NCBI RefSeq assembly: GCF_902460845.1
Contig: NZ_CABPVS010000001.1
Location: forward strand, 232,380 to 296,379
Length of the DNA: 64,000 nucleotides
Direction: 5' to 3'
DNA from: Campylobacter concisus
GTDB taxonomy: Bacteria; Campylobacterota; Campylobacteria; Campylobacterales; Campylobacteraceae
Shown here: piece after piece, positions 8,901-18,094 of the stretch
How positions within the stretch are numbered: position 1 is the first letter of the stretch
Layout: every line of letters starts with the position of its first letter
Program-made: the position numbers and the translations under genes
Notes under the pieces: model-generated
Databases searched by the model: none
Seen by the model: the letters and a program-made list of their open reading frames with translations, nothing else
Told to the model about the DNA's origin: nothing

Positions 8901-9866
8901 TTAAATGCTATAAGTTTGTCCCGCATAAAGTATAAACACCCTAAGCAGTAAAACACCGATAACAGCCGCTAATGAACTGATATAAAAGCTAAATTTTAGG
9001 CTAGCTACTTTTTTGCCAAATGCAAAATTTAAAACAAAAGGCACAATGAAGCCAACTAGCACAACACCAAGCCAAAAGAAATTTGCCCAAACGCCACTAT
9101 AAAAAGCAACAGCTGCATTTTGCTGATAACTTGAACCAAGTAAAAGCGATACAAAAAGCATTAAAATGAGTAAAATTTCAGCTCCCAAAACGCTAAATTC
9201 TACGCTATGAAGCGAATGAAGGTCGCTTGAATGTGGATCTTCTTTAAATAAAGCTGCTGCGACCAAGCTACTGCCACTTATACCAGCACTTAGTCCTGAA
9301 GCTATAAATAAAGCTGGAAGCACAGCTGTGTTTAAGAGTGGAAATCTAATCAAAACTGAGATCAAAAATCCAGTATAAGCACAAATTATTACAGCAAAAA
9401 TAAGGCAAATACGACTTAAAAATGGATAAAGCGGTATTAAAATTTTCATTATTAGTGCAAAAAGAGTGCTAAAGGATTTTAAACTTTTGGCTAAGAAATT
9501 TGAAATCTCATCATTAAATGCATAAAGGCACATCAAAAAGCTAAGCGGTATAAATACACAAAGTCCAGCAACACCGATAGACATGACTGATGTGAAATTA
9601 TAATTAATCAAAATTTTCCAAAACAAGAGTGGCTTTTCAAGATCAGCTATCAAGCAAACCATACCAAGCATGATGCTAACAAATGCTAAAAGCGAAGCAG
9701 CCTTGAAAAATGAGCTAAAACTCTCTTGCTTTTTATAGTGTTTTAAAAGTATGGCAGCGATTAGCGCTCCACCACTCATACCAGCTAGCAAAAGATAAAC
9801 AGCGATCGGCCAGCCCCACTCTACTCCATGCGAAAATGTTGCAGTAAAATTTAATGCACCATCCAT
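8901..9866 (-). CDS. mccD: NrfD/PsrC-type quinol-oxidising membrane subunit MccD
   Basis: 321 residues with about nine membrane helices, matching the NrfD/PsrC family. It opens with the typical HGVEWGWPIAVYLLLAGMSG block that lies near the quinone site. It would oxidise menaquinol (possibly 8-methylmenaquinone) and pass electrons to the Fe-S protein encoded one base upstream, and on to MccA in the periplasm. Gene order mccA-B-C-D-ccsA1 matches the Wolinella sulfite respiration operon. Start ATG is 1 nt after the mccC stop, suggesting coupling. Confidence 0.88.
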   Translation of the reverse strand: MDGALNFTATFSHGVEWGWPIAVYLLLAGMSGGALIAAILLKHYKKQESFSSFFKAASLLAFVSIMLGMVCLIADLEKPLLFWKILINYNFTSVMSIGVAGLCVFIPLSFLMCLYAFNDEISNFLAKSLKSFSTLFALIMKILIPLYPFLSRICLIFAVIICAYTGFLISVLIRFPLLNTAVLPALFIASGLSAGISGSSLVAAALFKEDPHSSDLHSLHSVEFSVLGAEILLILMLFVSLLLGSSYQQNAAVAFYSGVWANFFWLGVVLVGFIVPFVLNFAFGKKVASLKFSFYISSLAAVIGVLLLRVFILYAGQTYSI

Positions 9867-9867
9867 C

Positions 9868-10539
9868 TTACACCCCCATTTTTACTTTAGGAATATATCT
9901 AAGGCTTGGTTTTGTGCCAAGCTCTGCTCTTAGCCTTATGCTATCTTTTACGGCTAGTAGCTTGCTGATGTGTGAATCTTCATCGTTAAGATCACCAAAT
10001 ACGATCGCCTCATATCTACAAGCTTCTACGCAAGCTGGCTCTTTTTCGTCCTTTAAATTTGTATCTACGCAAAAGTTACAGCTTTGAGCTGAGTGCGTAA
10101 CCTTATCGATATATCTCACGTCATATGGACAGGCTACGATGCAGTATTTACAGGCGATACAATCATCTATATTTGTAGTTTGTATGCCAGTTTTTTCGTC
10201 TTTATGACAAGCCTTGGTCGGACAAACAGCCACACAAGGCGCATCAACGCACTGCTGACAAGACACTCTTACAAATCTTTTATCGAGTAAATTTTTAGGA
10301 TTAGTCTTATCTTCTATAAAAAGTCTCATCTGTCCTTTTGGGACTAAATTTACCTTTCTGCAAGCTATCTCGCAGTCCGTACAGCCAACACATTTATTTT
10401 GGTCAAATATCATACCAAAGTGTGGTTTTTTTACACTTTCTTCACTCTTAAAAGCAAAACCACTACTTGCCGCACCAGCACCAGCAGCCACAACTACCAT
10501 GCTTTTTAAAAAGGCTCTTCTATTTTTTTGATTTTGCAT
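9868..10539 (-). CDS. mccC: 4Fe-4S ferredoxin-type subunit MccC, Tat-exported
   Basis: About 223 residues. I use the ATG at 10539 because GGAG lies 6 nt upstream; an ATG at 10551 sits on that ribosome site. The leader NRRAFLK followed by an alanine-rich stretch is a twin-arginine signal, so the protein is exported folded. Four cysteine clusters (CVGCTDCEIAC, CQQCVDAPC, CIACKYC, CNFC plus later Cys) are the NrfC/PsrB pattern for four [4Fe-4S] clusters. It carries electrons from MccD to MccA. Confidence 0.9.
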   Translation of the reverse strand: MQNQKNRRAFLKSMVVVAAGAGAASSGFAFKSEESVKKPHFGMIFDQNKCVGCTDCEIACRKVNLVPKGQMRLFIEDKTNPKNLLDKRFVRVSCQQCVDAPCVAVCPTKACHKDEKTGIQTTNIDDCIACKYCIVACPYDVRYIDKVTHSAQSCNFCVDTNLKDEKEPACVEACRYEAIVFGDLNDEDSHISKLLAVKDSIRLRAELGTKPSLRYIPKVKMGV

Positions 10540-10559
10540 TTTTAACTCCATTTTATATC

Positions 10560-11318
10560 TTAATGAGGCTTTTTAATGCCCTCATTTAGTTCTTTTTCGT
10601 GAATTTTCTTTGCAGCCTCGGCTAACTCACCTGGCTTTAAGACCTTAACAAGCTCTATCTCAAAAACAATAGTCTCGCCTCCAGGTATACCCTCCATGCC
10701 GCTATTGCCGTATGCAAGTTCTGGCGGGATAACAAATTTAAACTTATCGCCCTCTTTCATGAGCATTAAGCCCTCTTCAAGACCTGGGATCAAATTTAGC
10801 ATAGAAAGATGAGCTGGAGCCTCTTTTGTCTCATCAAAGACCTTACCATCGATAAAGCTAGCTTTGTAGTTTGCTATGATGATACTCTCTTGTTTTGGAG
10901 TCGCTCCTTTTTTGCTTGATTTTAAAATTTCATATTGCAATTTTGATTTTGTCGTTTTTACGTTTTTATTTTTTGCATTTTTATCCATAAAAGCCTTGCC
11001 CTGCTTTAAATTCTCTTTAAGTATGGCGGCTTCTTTTTCTTTTACTATCTTGTCTAAATTTTCAGCTCTTTTGTTTAGTAGCTTTGCTATCTCATCATCG
11101 CTTAGTTTTAGCTCTCCTTTTAGTGCATCACTAAAACCTTTGATAACGGCCTCAGCATCGTAGCTAATGCCTATTTGTTTTTGTTCAAGTAACCCTTTTA
11201 AAACATATCCACCACTTGTTGCTCCCATAGCATAAGACTCATTTGAATCTACATTTGCAAGCAAACCAGAAGCACTTAAGCTAAGAAGTAGCGTAAATTT
11301 TAAAACCTTATTTTTCAT
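10560..11318 (-). CDS. mccB: periplasmic FKBP-type peptidyl-prolyl isomerase MccB
   Basis: 252 residues with signal peptide (1-21), a helical FKBP_N dimerisation-type region (about 25-130), and a C-terminal FKBP domain (about 140-232). Active-site segments such as GKVFDET, IPGLEEGL and IPPELAYG are present. Family members help fold periplasmic proteins. In the mcc operon it probably assists maturation of the multihaem MccA. A hairpin separates it from mccA, which could lower its dose relative to the enzyme. Confidence 0.9.
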   Translation of the reverse strand: MKNKVLKFTLLLSLSASGLLANVDSNESYAMGATSGGYVLKGLLEQKQIGISYDAEAVIKGFSDALKGELKLSDDEIAKLLNKRAENLDKIVKEKEAAILKENLKQGKAFMDKNAKNKNVKTTKSKLQYEILKSSKKGATPKQESIIIANYKASFIDGKVFDETKEAPAHLSMLNLIPGLEEGLMLMKEGDKFKFVIPPELAYGNSGMEGIPGGETIVFEIELVKVLKPGELAEAAKKIHEKELNEGIKKPH

Positions 11319-11337
11319 ATCAAACCCTTAAGATTAA

Positions 11338-11357
11338 AGGGGCTAAAACTAGCCCCT
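11338..11357 (-). terminator. hairpin between mccA and mccB (attenuating terminator)
   Basis: A perfect 8-bp stem AGGGGCTA/TAGCCCCT with a 4-nt loop starts 5 nt beyond the mccA stop codon. On the minus strand it is followed by a T-rich but interrupted tail. It fits a leaky terminator or a 3'-end stabiliser that gives more mccA than mccBCD message. Confidence 0.65.
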
Positions 11358-11362
11358 AAATG

Positions 11363-13429
11363 CTATAAATTTTTATTCAAAATTCTTTGAGCTTCTTTTA
11401 TATACTCTTTTGATGCATCGAGTTTTTGTTTAGTAAATTTAAATCCGTGCATACCCCACGAACCATCTTTTTCAACCATATCGATGATCTCTTGAGCATT
11501 TTGGATAAGCTCATAAACTCTTACTTTATCACTTGCATCAAGTTTTTTAGTCTCAAGTAGTGAGTAAAGTCCCTCGATGCCTATTTTGACCTCTGAGAAT
11601 TCATTCTTAACTGGAGTTTGCCAGCCCATAACTTCATCATAAACTTGTTTTTGGTTTTTGAAGTGAAGTGTTGGTTTTAGCTCAGATAATACTGGGCTGT
11701 GGCAGCCTTTGGTATCTTTCATATCTTTATCAGCCCAAGATGTTCTAGCGCACGCCCACATCAAGTCAACGTAGTTATGGCCATTTTTATCTCTCTCAAA
11801 GTGCCAATCTTTAGCATCTCTTGGACCTTTAGCAGCATCTCCTGGTACTAGAGATTTCTCTTTTGGATCAACCATAATCTTCCAGATGTGAGATCTTCTT
11901 TGAGTATCAAAGCCAGCGTTGTCTTGGAACTGAACAGCGTAGAAATTCTCGCAGCTCATCATAAATGGCATGTGGCAAGATGCACAAGTATTATCTTTGT
12001 GTGTATCTGCTTTAGATGCGATATATGCTTGAGTTTCGTGGCAATCTTTACACTCTTTTCTAATCTTTGGTTTAGTATAGAATGAGCTTAGATAGCCTTG
12101 CTCTGAATTATAGTTCATACCTGTTACACTCTTATCACCTACAACTGGACCTGTGTTATCGTGTGGATCGTGGCAAGTAACACATCTCATACCTTTATCA
12201 TAGTGAGCTGTAAAGTATGATTGAGAACCTTCAGAACCACATCCTGGTCCCATTGATTTAAATTTAGAGCTAAGTGAGAGATCAAGCTTGCCGTTATTAA
12301 GAGGATTAGCACGAGCTAGATCTGGGCTAAAGTTAAACCTTTGGTGGCAGCGTTCGCAGTTTGATGTTCTAAAATTTGTAGCTCCATCAAGGTGACCGCC
12401 AGCTCCGTGGCACTCCTCACAGCTTACGCCTTTTGAGATAGTGTGTTTTTGAAGCTCTTTAGCATTACCAAGTGCTGCGTAAAATTCTGCTTTTGATTTG
12501 AAATCAAATTTAACTGGGTGACAAACTTCACAATATGATGAGTTTGCTTGGAAAAACATTGATTTTTTATGTTTTGCGGCATATGAAGCAAGGCCTCTAA
12601 CATATCCGCCATTATCACCGTACTCTTCAAGAGTGCCAGGAAATTCCGGGACAAGCTCTTTTATCTTTTTAACAGTTGCGTCGTCTAAATTTAACGCCCA
12701 TGTTCTTTGCCATTGGTTACCACCAGCTACGATCTGACCTGTACCATCTCTTAGCAAACCGCCCTCAACGTAGTAAGTACCACGAAGTAGCCATGCATCA
12801 ACGTAGCCCATTTTGGTTCTTAAGTGACCAACAGTTGCGTAGATAACATCTGGAGTAATACCTTTTGGAAGGATAGAAGCGGTATCTTTGTCAAATACTG
12901 GCTCAGTTAGGTTGTTATTAACCTCTGGGTGCTCACCAGGAAAACGCATAGTAGTTGCGTGGCGAGATCTGCTCCAAACTTCATACTGAGCTGGGTGACA
13001 CTCACCGCACTTTTCTGGTCCTACAAATTTGTTAGGAAATTGAAGTGATGAAGTGGCTGGAATTCTATACATCATAGAACTATAGCCCTTACCGCCATCT
13101 CTTTTACTAAGCTTTGACATATCAAAGCCATGTCCCTCGGCAAGCCACTCTAAGCCACGGTCGTGAACGACCATTTTACCGACGGTTTTTCCACCATATT
13201 TTGTAAAAATAGGGTGGTTTTTAAATAACCAGTTATACATCTCTTGCTCTTCTACAACGTAGTCTTGCAAGGAGATAACACCTCTACTTTGCAGTGTGCC
13301 TTTAGGATTTGCGATAACATCACGTGCTTTATCGGACATCTGCATATTATGCTCTTCGCAACAGGCTTGTGAAGCGAAGATGCTAACACCCATGAGCAAA
13401 CCAGCTAAGGCTTTTTGTAGATTTCTCAT
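11363..13429 (-). CDS. mccA: octahaem cytochrome c sulfite reductase MccA
   Basis: 688 residues with signal peptide (1-20). Seven CXXCH haem sites start at residues 141, 300, 337, 358, 416, 460 and 482, and the eighth is the rare CX15CH motif (Cys560, Cys576, His577). Eight haems with one CX15CH define MccA, the respiratory sulfite reductase (sulfite to sulfide). The two extra cysteines at 397 and 493 lie where Wolinella MccA has its Cu(I) ligands (Cys399 and Cys495), so the haem-copper active site looks intact. Strong AAAGGAGG ribosome site. First gene of mccABCD-ccsA1. Confidence 0.95.
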   Translation of the reverse strand: MRNLQKALAGLLMGVSIFASQACCEEHNMQMSDKARDVIANPKGTLQSRGVISLQDYVVEEQEMYNWLFKNHPIFTKYGGKTVGKMVVHDRGLEWLAEGHGFDMSKLSKRDGGKGYSSMMYRIPATSSLQFPNKFVGPEKCGECHPAQYEVWSRSRHATTMRFPGEHPEVNNNLTEPVFDKDTASILPKGITPDVIYATVGHLRTKMGYVDAWLLRGTYYVEGGLLRDGTGQIVAGGNQWQRTWALNLDDATVKKIKELVPEFPGTLEEYGDNGGYVRGLASYAAKHKKSMFFQANSSYCEVCHPVKFDFKSKAEFYAALGNAKELQKHTISKGVSCEECHGAGGHLDGATNFRTSNCERCHQRFNFSPDLARANPLNNGKLDLSLSSKFKSMGPGCGSEGSQSYFTAHYDKGMRCVTCHDPHDNTGPVVGDKSVTGMNYNSEQGYLSSFYTKPKIRKECKDCHETQAYIASKADTHKDNTCASCHMPFMMSCENFYAVQFQDNAGFDTQRRSHIWKIMVDPKEKSLVPGDAAKGPRDAKDWHFERDKNGHNYVDLMWACARTSWADKDMKDTKGCHSPVLSELKPTLHFKNQKQVYDEVMGWQTPVKNEFSEVKIGIEGLYSLLETKKLDASDKVRVYELIQNAQEIIDMVEKDGSWGMHGFKFTKQKLDASKEYIKEAQRILNKNL

Positions 13430-13472
13430 GTGCCCTCCTTTAAATTTTTTATCCTAAAATCAAAATGATTTC

Positions 13473-13490
13473 ATACTGATAATACTAACA
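13473..13490 (-). promoter_or_regulatory. putative mccA promoter region with short direct repeat
   Basis: Upstream of mccA the minus strand has a TATTAT -10-like hexamer at 13479-13484. Two ATACT direct repeats (plus strand 13473-13477 and 13482-13486, 9 bp apart) overlap it. OmpR-type regulators such as the adjacent MccR bind direct repeats of about this spacing, but the repeats are only 5 bp, so this is a weak prediction. Confidence 0.3.
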
Positions 13491-13525
13491 CCAAAAAAGG
13501 GTAGAAAAGGGGGAATTTTAATAAA

Positions 13526-14953
13526 TTATAAATTTTCAAAACTAATTGTAAATGTAATACTATTTTCATCTACATTTCTAGCAAAGATTAGAGCGTTATT
13601 TTTACTAGCGATTAGCCGGCTCATATATAGACCAAGCCCGCTGCCGGACTCTTTTGTGCTAAAGTGTGGCTCAAAGATAACTTTTAAAAACGAAGCCTTT
13701 ATCGCTCCTGCATTATTTTGCACGCATAAATTTTTACGATTATCTTTTATGAAAGTATAAATTTTTATTACTCTTGGCTTTACATAGCTTTGTTTAAATG
13801 CATCTTTTGCGTTATTTATAATATTTATTAAAATTTGGATTATTTCATTAAAATTTGCAAAAATCGTAAAATTTTCCCTTATATCGATCTCTATTTCTAT
13901 TTGATATTTCTTAAGTGAGGCATTTAGAATTTTTATAGTCTGATTTATCACTTCCTCTACGCTAAACTCCCTTTTTAAAGTATTTGGTTTAAAAAAGTTT
14001 TTAAAATCATCAACCGTTTCAGACATAAAATTTATCTGTTTGCTAGTCTCTTCTATAAACTCATAAATTTTTGCTTCATCGAGCTTTTTTCGCTCCTGAT
14101 AGAGTTCTAAATTTATTAAAGCTGAGCTGATCTGTGCCAGTGGTTGCTTCCACTGATGCGAGATATTGCCTATCATCTCACCCATTGAAGCTAGGCGGCT
14201 TTGATGTATCATTAGCTGCTCAGTCTGCCTTTTACTCTCTTCGCCACGCCTATGCATCTTATAAACAAGTAGCAAAAATATCCCAAATACAAAGGCTATC
14301 GCGCTCATTATGATGACAACCTCTTTTAGATGGTAAGAGAAAATGGCACGTAGTGGGATTTTAAAAGATAGCATTGCCATCATCTCACTTGCTTCAGAAA
14401 TTTTTCCATTTGAAATTTCATAACGATCCAACATCTGTTTTGGAGCACTTTCGCTATTGTGACAGGCTAAGCAAGATGTATTTTGACTTTTTATAGGAAG
14501 TCCTACAAAAAATTGTGAGCCGTTTTCATCTTTTATAATCTTTGAAAACTCACTAAATTTATTCTCTTTAAAGCCTCTTAACACCTGCGCTTCAAATTCA
14601 TTTGGCTCATGAGCTTTATTTAAAGGTGCCATGGCGACTAGTTTGTAGTCAAAGTCAAGATTGTATTTTTTCTTTTGGATATTATAAATTTCACGGCTTA
14701 TATATGAAGATGAGAGTAATCTCTCGTCAAAAAAATCCTCTTTTATAATGCCATCATGCTTTAGCTGCTCTATTAGCGGACGCTGAACGCCTGCAATGTA
14801 CTCTCTTACAGAATTTATACTCTCAAGGACGTAGTACGCCTCTTTTTTGGCATCTTTCATTGCAAGATTATTATAAAAATTTAAAACAAGTGCGGATATT
14901 AAGAGATAAACAAAGATAAAAACACTAACGATTAGCTGAAATTTATATTTCAC
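13526..14953 (-). CDS. mccS: sensor histidine kinase MccS with haem-binding (CLACH) sensor domain
   Basis: 475 residues: membrane helix 7-27, periplasmic sensor about 28-210 of the Tll0287/DUF3365 type, second helix about 211-231, then a kinase core. A CLACH haem c motif lies at residues 161-165, so the sensor probably binds haem and senses redox state or a ligand. The phospho-acceptor is His266 (ISHQWKQPL), the N box is around 377-385 and the G2 box is GSGLGL at 437-442. The G1 box reads VQNNAGAI (411-418), with Asn413 where an Asp normally contacts adenine. Overlaps mccR by 11 nt. Probably controls mccA. Confidence 0.88.
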   Translation of the reverse strand: MKYKFQLIVSVFIFVYLLISALVLNFYNNLAMKDAKKEAYYVLESINSVREYIAGVQRPLIEQLKHDGIIKEDFFDERLLSSSYISREIYNIQKKKYNLDFDYKLVAMAPLNKAHEPNEFEAQVLRGFKENKFSEFSKIIKDENGSQFFVGLPIKSQNTSCLACHNSESAPKQMLDRYEISNGKISEASEMMAMLSFKIPLRAIFSYHLKEVVIIMSAIAFVFGIFLLLVYKMHRRGEESKRQTEQLMIHQSRLASMGEMIGNISHQWKQPLAQISSALINLELYQERKKLDEAKIYEFIEETSKQINFMSETVDDFKNFFKPNTLKREFSVEEVINQTIKILNASLKKYQIEIEIDIRENFTIFANFNEIIQILINIINNAKDAFKQSYVKPRVIKIYTFIKDNRKNLCVQNNAGAIKASFLKVIFEPHFSTKESGSGLGLYMSRLIASKNNALIFARNVDENSITFTISFENL

Positions 14954-15632
14954 AAAGATAACCTACACCGTATAAATTTTTAATCACATCTTTGCCAAGC
15001 TTCCTTCTAAGCTCTTTTACGATCGTCTTTATCGCCTCTTTGCTTGGCTGCTCATACTCCCAAATATAATCAAAAATTTGTTCATAAGTTATAGTTTGAT
15101 TTTTATTGTTTAAAAAATACTCTAAAAGCCTACTTTCGCTCTTGCTTAGATGAGAAATTTCACCATTTATATAAAGTACTTTTTTGCCAAAATCGTATTC
15201 TAATTCATTATTTAGCCTAAGAGTCGGCTTGCGTCCAACAAGCTCTAAAGCAACGTCTTCTAGAGCTTTTATAAATGACTTTTTATCATATGGCTTTGCA
15301 AGATATCTTGTGATCTTTAGCTCAACTGCTCTCCACAAATACTCTTGCTCGATGTGGCTTGATAAGATCACGATAGGAATTTTTTGATTTATAGTTCTTA
15401 CTTTTTTAGCGATCTCTAGGCCATCGATATTTGGCACGCTTATATCAAGCACCAAAACATCATAAGCATCGCTCATCGCTAGCTCAAGTGCATCATAGCC
15501 ATCTGTTACGCCATTTACTTCGGCAAAAAATAGCTCCAAAGAAGCACAAATATTTTTTAAAATCGCCTCTTCATCTTCAAGGCAAAGGACCTTTTTGTTT
15601 GATAAAACGTCTAAAATATCATATTCTTGCAT
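14943..15632 (-). CDS. mccR: OmpR-family response regulator MccR
   Basis: 229 residues. The receiver domain (about 12-125) has the acidic pair in CLEDEE, the phosphorylated Asp in VLVLDISVPNIDG, and the Lys in LAKPY. The C-terminal winged-helix DNA-binding domain (about 140-228) ends with the usual VYGVGYLCEI-type hairpin. Translationally coupled to the kinase. In Wolinella MccR activates the mcc operon; the same role is expected here, with the promoter upstream of mccA as target. Confidence 0.9.
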   Translation of the reverse strand: MQEYDILDVLSNKKVLCLEDEEAILKNICASLELFFAEVNGVTDGYDALELAMSDAYDVLVLDISVPNIDGLEIAKKVRTINQKIPIVILSSHIEQEYLWRAVELKITRYLAKPYDKKSFIKALEDVALELVGRKPTLRLNNELEYDFGKKVLYINGEISHLSKSESRLLEYFLNNKNQTITYEQIFDYIWEYEQPSKEAIKTIVKELRRKLGKDVIKNLYGVGYLCEI

Positions 15633-15877
15633 AGCCTCATCTCGCTTTTTGAGCAGATATTATCACTTGGTAGCTTAAAAAATAAGATTATCTAAAAAAT
15701 AATTCATACCAATATAAAAGACAGATTATTTTTAAAAATTAAACTATAAATTTTTGTTGAAGTGATTTGAAGTCTTGATTAAAATTTTTCTATAAGTACT
15801 ATTTTTGGATTTTTCTAAAAATTTTAGCTATCGATCAATTTTAAAAAAGAAAGATAGCTATATTTATAGTATAAATT

Positions 15878-16486
15878 TTAGTTGCCTCTGCTTCCAGGCT
15901 TGATCGCTTTGCTTCCATTTTTACAAAGTGGGCAATGCTCAGGCTCATAAATTTCAAACTCAAAATTTCCTAAAGCAAAAAACGGCTTATCGCTTGGTAG
16001 TTTTGCATTTGGCTTAGCTTCATTGTCTAAATTTGTAACCTTACAAAAGCCACGGTTCGCAAGCGCTGCAAAGCCAACCACCTCGCCGCCAAGGCTCTCT
16101 ATCACACGTGCCGCTTCAAGTGCCGAACCGCCAGTTGTGATAATATCTTCACAAACGATAAATCTCTCACCCTTTTTCACCTCAAAACCACGTCTAAGAC
16201 TCATTACCTTTTCAACTCTCTCTGTAAAGATAAAACGCTTCTTTGCCGCACGTGCAAGCTCATAGCCAGCTAAAATTCCTCCAAGTGCAGGCGAGCAAAC
16301 ACTATCAAATTTAATGCCAAATTTCTCTATCACACGGGCAAGCTCGTCAGCTAGTTTTCCAGCCAAAGCTGGGTCTTCAAGCACCTTTGCGCTTTGGAGA
16401 TAAAACTGCGAGTGGTTACCACTACTTAGTAAAAAATGTCCCTCTAAATACGCTCCGGCCCCTTTATAAATTTTCTCTAAATTCAT
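15878..16486 (-). CDS. pyrE: orotate phosphoribosyltransferase
   Basis: 202 residues. Converts orotate and PRPP to OMP in pyrimidine synthesis. The PRPP-binding loop is [18 protein letters not shown] (about residues 108-125), and the N-terminal half has the FLLSSGNHS block. The C-terminal CPLCKNG pair is typical of the epsilonproteobacterial/archaeal-like subgroup. A 245-bp AT-rich spacer separates it from mccR, so it is probably transcribed on its own. Confidence 0.93.
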   Translation of the reverse strand: MNLEKIYKGAGAYLEGHFLLSSGNHSQFYLQSAKVLEDPALAGKLADELARVIEKFGIKFDSVCSPALGGILAGYELARAAKKRFIFTERVEKVMSLRRGFEVKKGERFIVCEDIITTGGSALEAARVIESLGGEVVGFAALANRGFCKVTNLDNEAKPNAKLPSDKPFFALGNFEFEIYEPEHCPLCKNGSKAIKPGSRGN

Positions 16487-16605
16487 CGTTTTTTCCTTTT
16501 AAAATTTACTCAAAATTTTAACACAAGCCTACTTAAGCCACTCTTTTTAAAATTTAATAAGCCACACATTTGTATAATCTTCACACTCTTACAAAAAGGA
16601 CGCTC

Positions 16606-17973
16606 ATGCTTATTTTTAACCCTGTTGTTTTTAGCATTTTAGTGATGACAATACTTTGTCTATTGCGCTTTAACATCTTGCTTTCTATTCTTATCTCTAC
16701 TCTTTTTGCTGGTGTGATGTATAAACATGGATTTAGCGGATTTGAAAGTGGTATTATAAATGGGATCGATAGCCTCTTTACAGCTCTAAAAGAGACTACG
16801 CAAAGCCTCATAAGCGGCATGCAAGGCAATCTTGAGACATCACTTAGTTATATTTTGCTTGGTGCTTTAGCAGCCGCCATCGCAAATACAAATTTAACTG
16901 CTATCTTGATAAATGCTTTGAGTAAATTCCTTAGCTCAAATAAAGTGATTTTTATACTAACTATTGCATTTATAGCGTGCTTATCTCAAAATTTAATCCC
17001 AGTTCACATAGCTTTTATACCTATTTTGATCCCGCCACTTCTTGCCATTATGAACAAAATGGGAATAGATAGACGTGCCGTAGCTTGTGCTTTGACATTT
17101 GGTCTTCAAGCACCTTATGTAAGCCTTAGCGTTGGCTTTGGTCTGCTTTTTCACAATATCTTAAAAAAAGAGCTAGCAAATAACGGCATAACCACATCTA
17201 TTTCTGATATCTCTTCTGTTATGTGGATAGGTGGCGCTTCTATGCTTATCGGACTTATCCTTGCCATACTTTTTTATGGTAAAAAAAGAGCTTATAAAAC
17301 TTCAAAATTTGAAAAAGAAGAGCTTGATGAGATCGAGCGCGCAAAAAGCCTTGAGATGACTAAAAAAGAGTGGGCGGTTTTAGCTGGTGCAGTTGTGGCT
17401 TTTGGTGTGCAAATTTATACTGAGCTGCTACCTCTTGGCGCACTACTTGGACTTTTGGTTATGGTTGTTTTTGGCGGTATCGAATACAAAAAAGTAGATA
17501 AGATTATGGATAACGGCCTTGCTATGATGGGATTTATCGCTTTTATCATGCTAGTTGCTGCAGGTTATGGCACTATCTTAAGGGAGAGTGGCGGAATAGA
17601 CGAGCTTGTAAAATACGCTAGCTTGGTATCTGGCGGCAAGATAGGTGGAGCACTTTTGATGCTTCTTATTGGTCTTCTCGTTACGATGGGCATAGGCACT
17701 AGCTTTGGTACGATACCTATTTTAGCTTCTATCTATGTGCCACTTTGTCTTAATCTTGGCTTTGGCGTACCAGCCATCATCTTGCTAGTTGGTATCGCTG
17801 CAGCTCTAGGAGATGCTGGAAGCCCAGCAAGCGATAGCACACTTGGGCCGACAAGCGGTCTAAATGCTGATGGTGAGCACAACCACATATATGATACTTG
17901 TGTGCCTACATTTGTATTTTTCAATATCCCACTCATCATCGGTGGCATCGTAGGTGCAATGATACTTGGATAA
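16606..17973 (+). CDS. Na+/H+ antiporter-family (YuiF/NhaC-like) permease
   Basis: 455 residues from the ATG at 16606, with AAAAAGGA upstream; an in-frame TTG at 16570 lacks a ribosome site. About twelve hydrophobic segments. The C-terminal blocks GDAGSPASDSTLGPTSGLN and HNHIYDTCVPTF are characteristic of the YuiF/ion-transporter group, annotated variously as Na+/H+ antiporter or amino-acid permease. Substrate cannot be assigned. Ends in a strong terminator that overlaps its stop codon. Confidence 0.75.
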   Translation: MLIFNPVVFSILVMTILCLLRFNILLSILISTLFAGVMYKHGFSGFESGIINGIDSLFTALKETTQSLISGMQGNLETSLSYILLGALAAAIANTNLTAILINALSKFLSSNKVIFILTIAFIACLSQNLIPVHIAFIPILIPPLLAIMNKMGIDRRAVACALTFGLQAPYVSLSVGFGLLFHNILKKELANNGITTSISDISSVMWIGGASMLIGLILAILFYGKKRAYKTSKFEKEELDEIERAKSLEMTKKEWAVLAGAVVAFGVQIYTELLPLGALLGLLVMVVFGGIEYKKVDKIMDNGLAMMGFIAFIMLVAAGYGTILRESGGIDELVKYASLVSGGKIGGALLMLLIGLLVTMGIGTSFGTIPILASIYVPLCLNLGFGVPAIILLVGIAAALGDAGSPASDSTLGPTSGLNADGEHNHIYDTCVPTFVFFNIPLIIGGIVGAMILG

Positions 17974-18008
17974 AATTTGGCGTTAATTACGCCAAATTTC
18001 TTTTTATT
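17973..18008 (+). terminator. Rho-independent terminator after the permease gene
   Basis: Perfect 11-bp stem AAATTTGGCGT/ACGCCAAATTT with a 5-nt loop, followed by CTTTTTATTT. It isolates the permease from the flgE promoter 30 nt downstream. Confidence 0.85.
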
Positions 18009-18036
18009 TCTTCTGCTTTTTATCAATATAAATTTT

Positions 18037-18052
18037 TGGAACATCTTTTGCT
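18037..18052 (+). promoter_or_regulatory. sigma-54 promoter of flgE
   Basis: TGGAAC-N5-TTGCT, the -24/-12 pattern of RpoN promoters with GG and GC 10 bp apart. It lies 43 bp before the flgE start, as expected for Campylobacter rod-hook genes under FlgSR/RpoN. Confidence 0.8.
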
Positions 18053-18094
18053 TTTGAAAAATATAAAAATTTAAAATGCAAAAAGGATAAGTCA

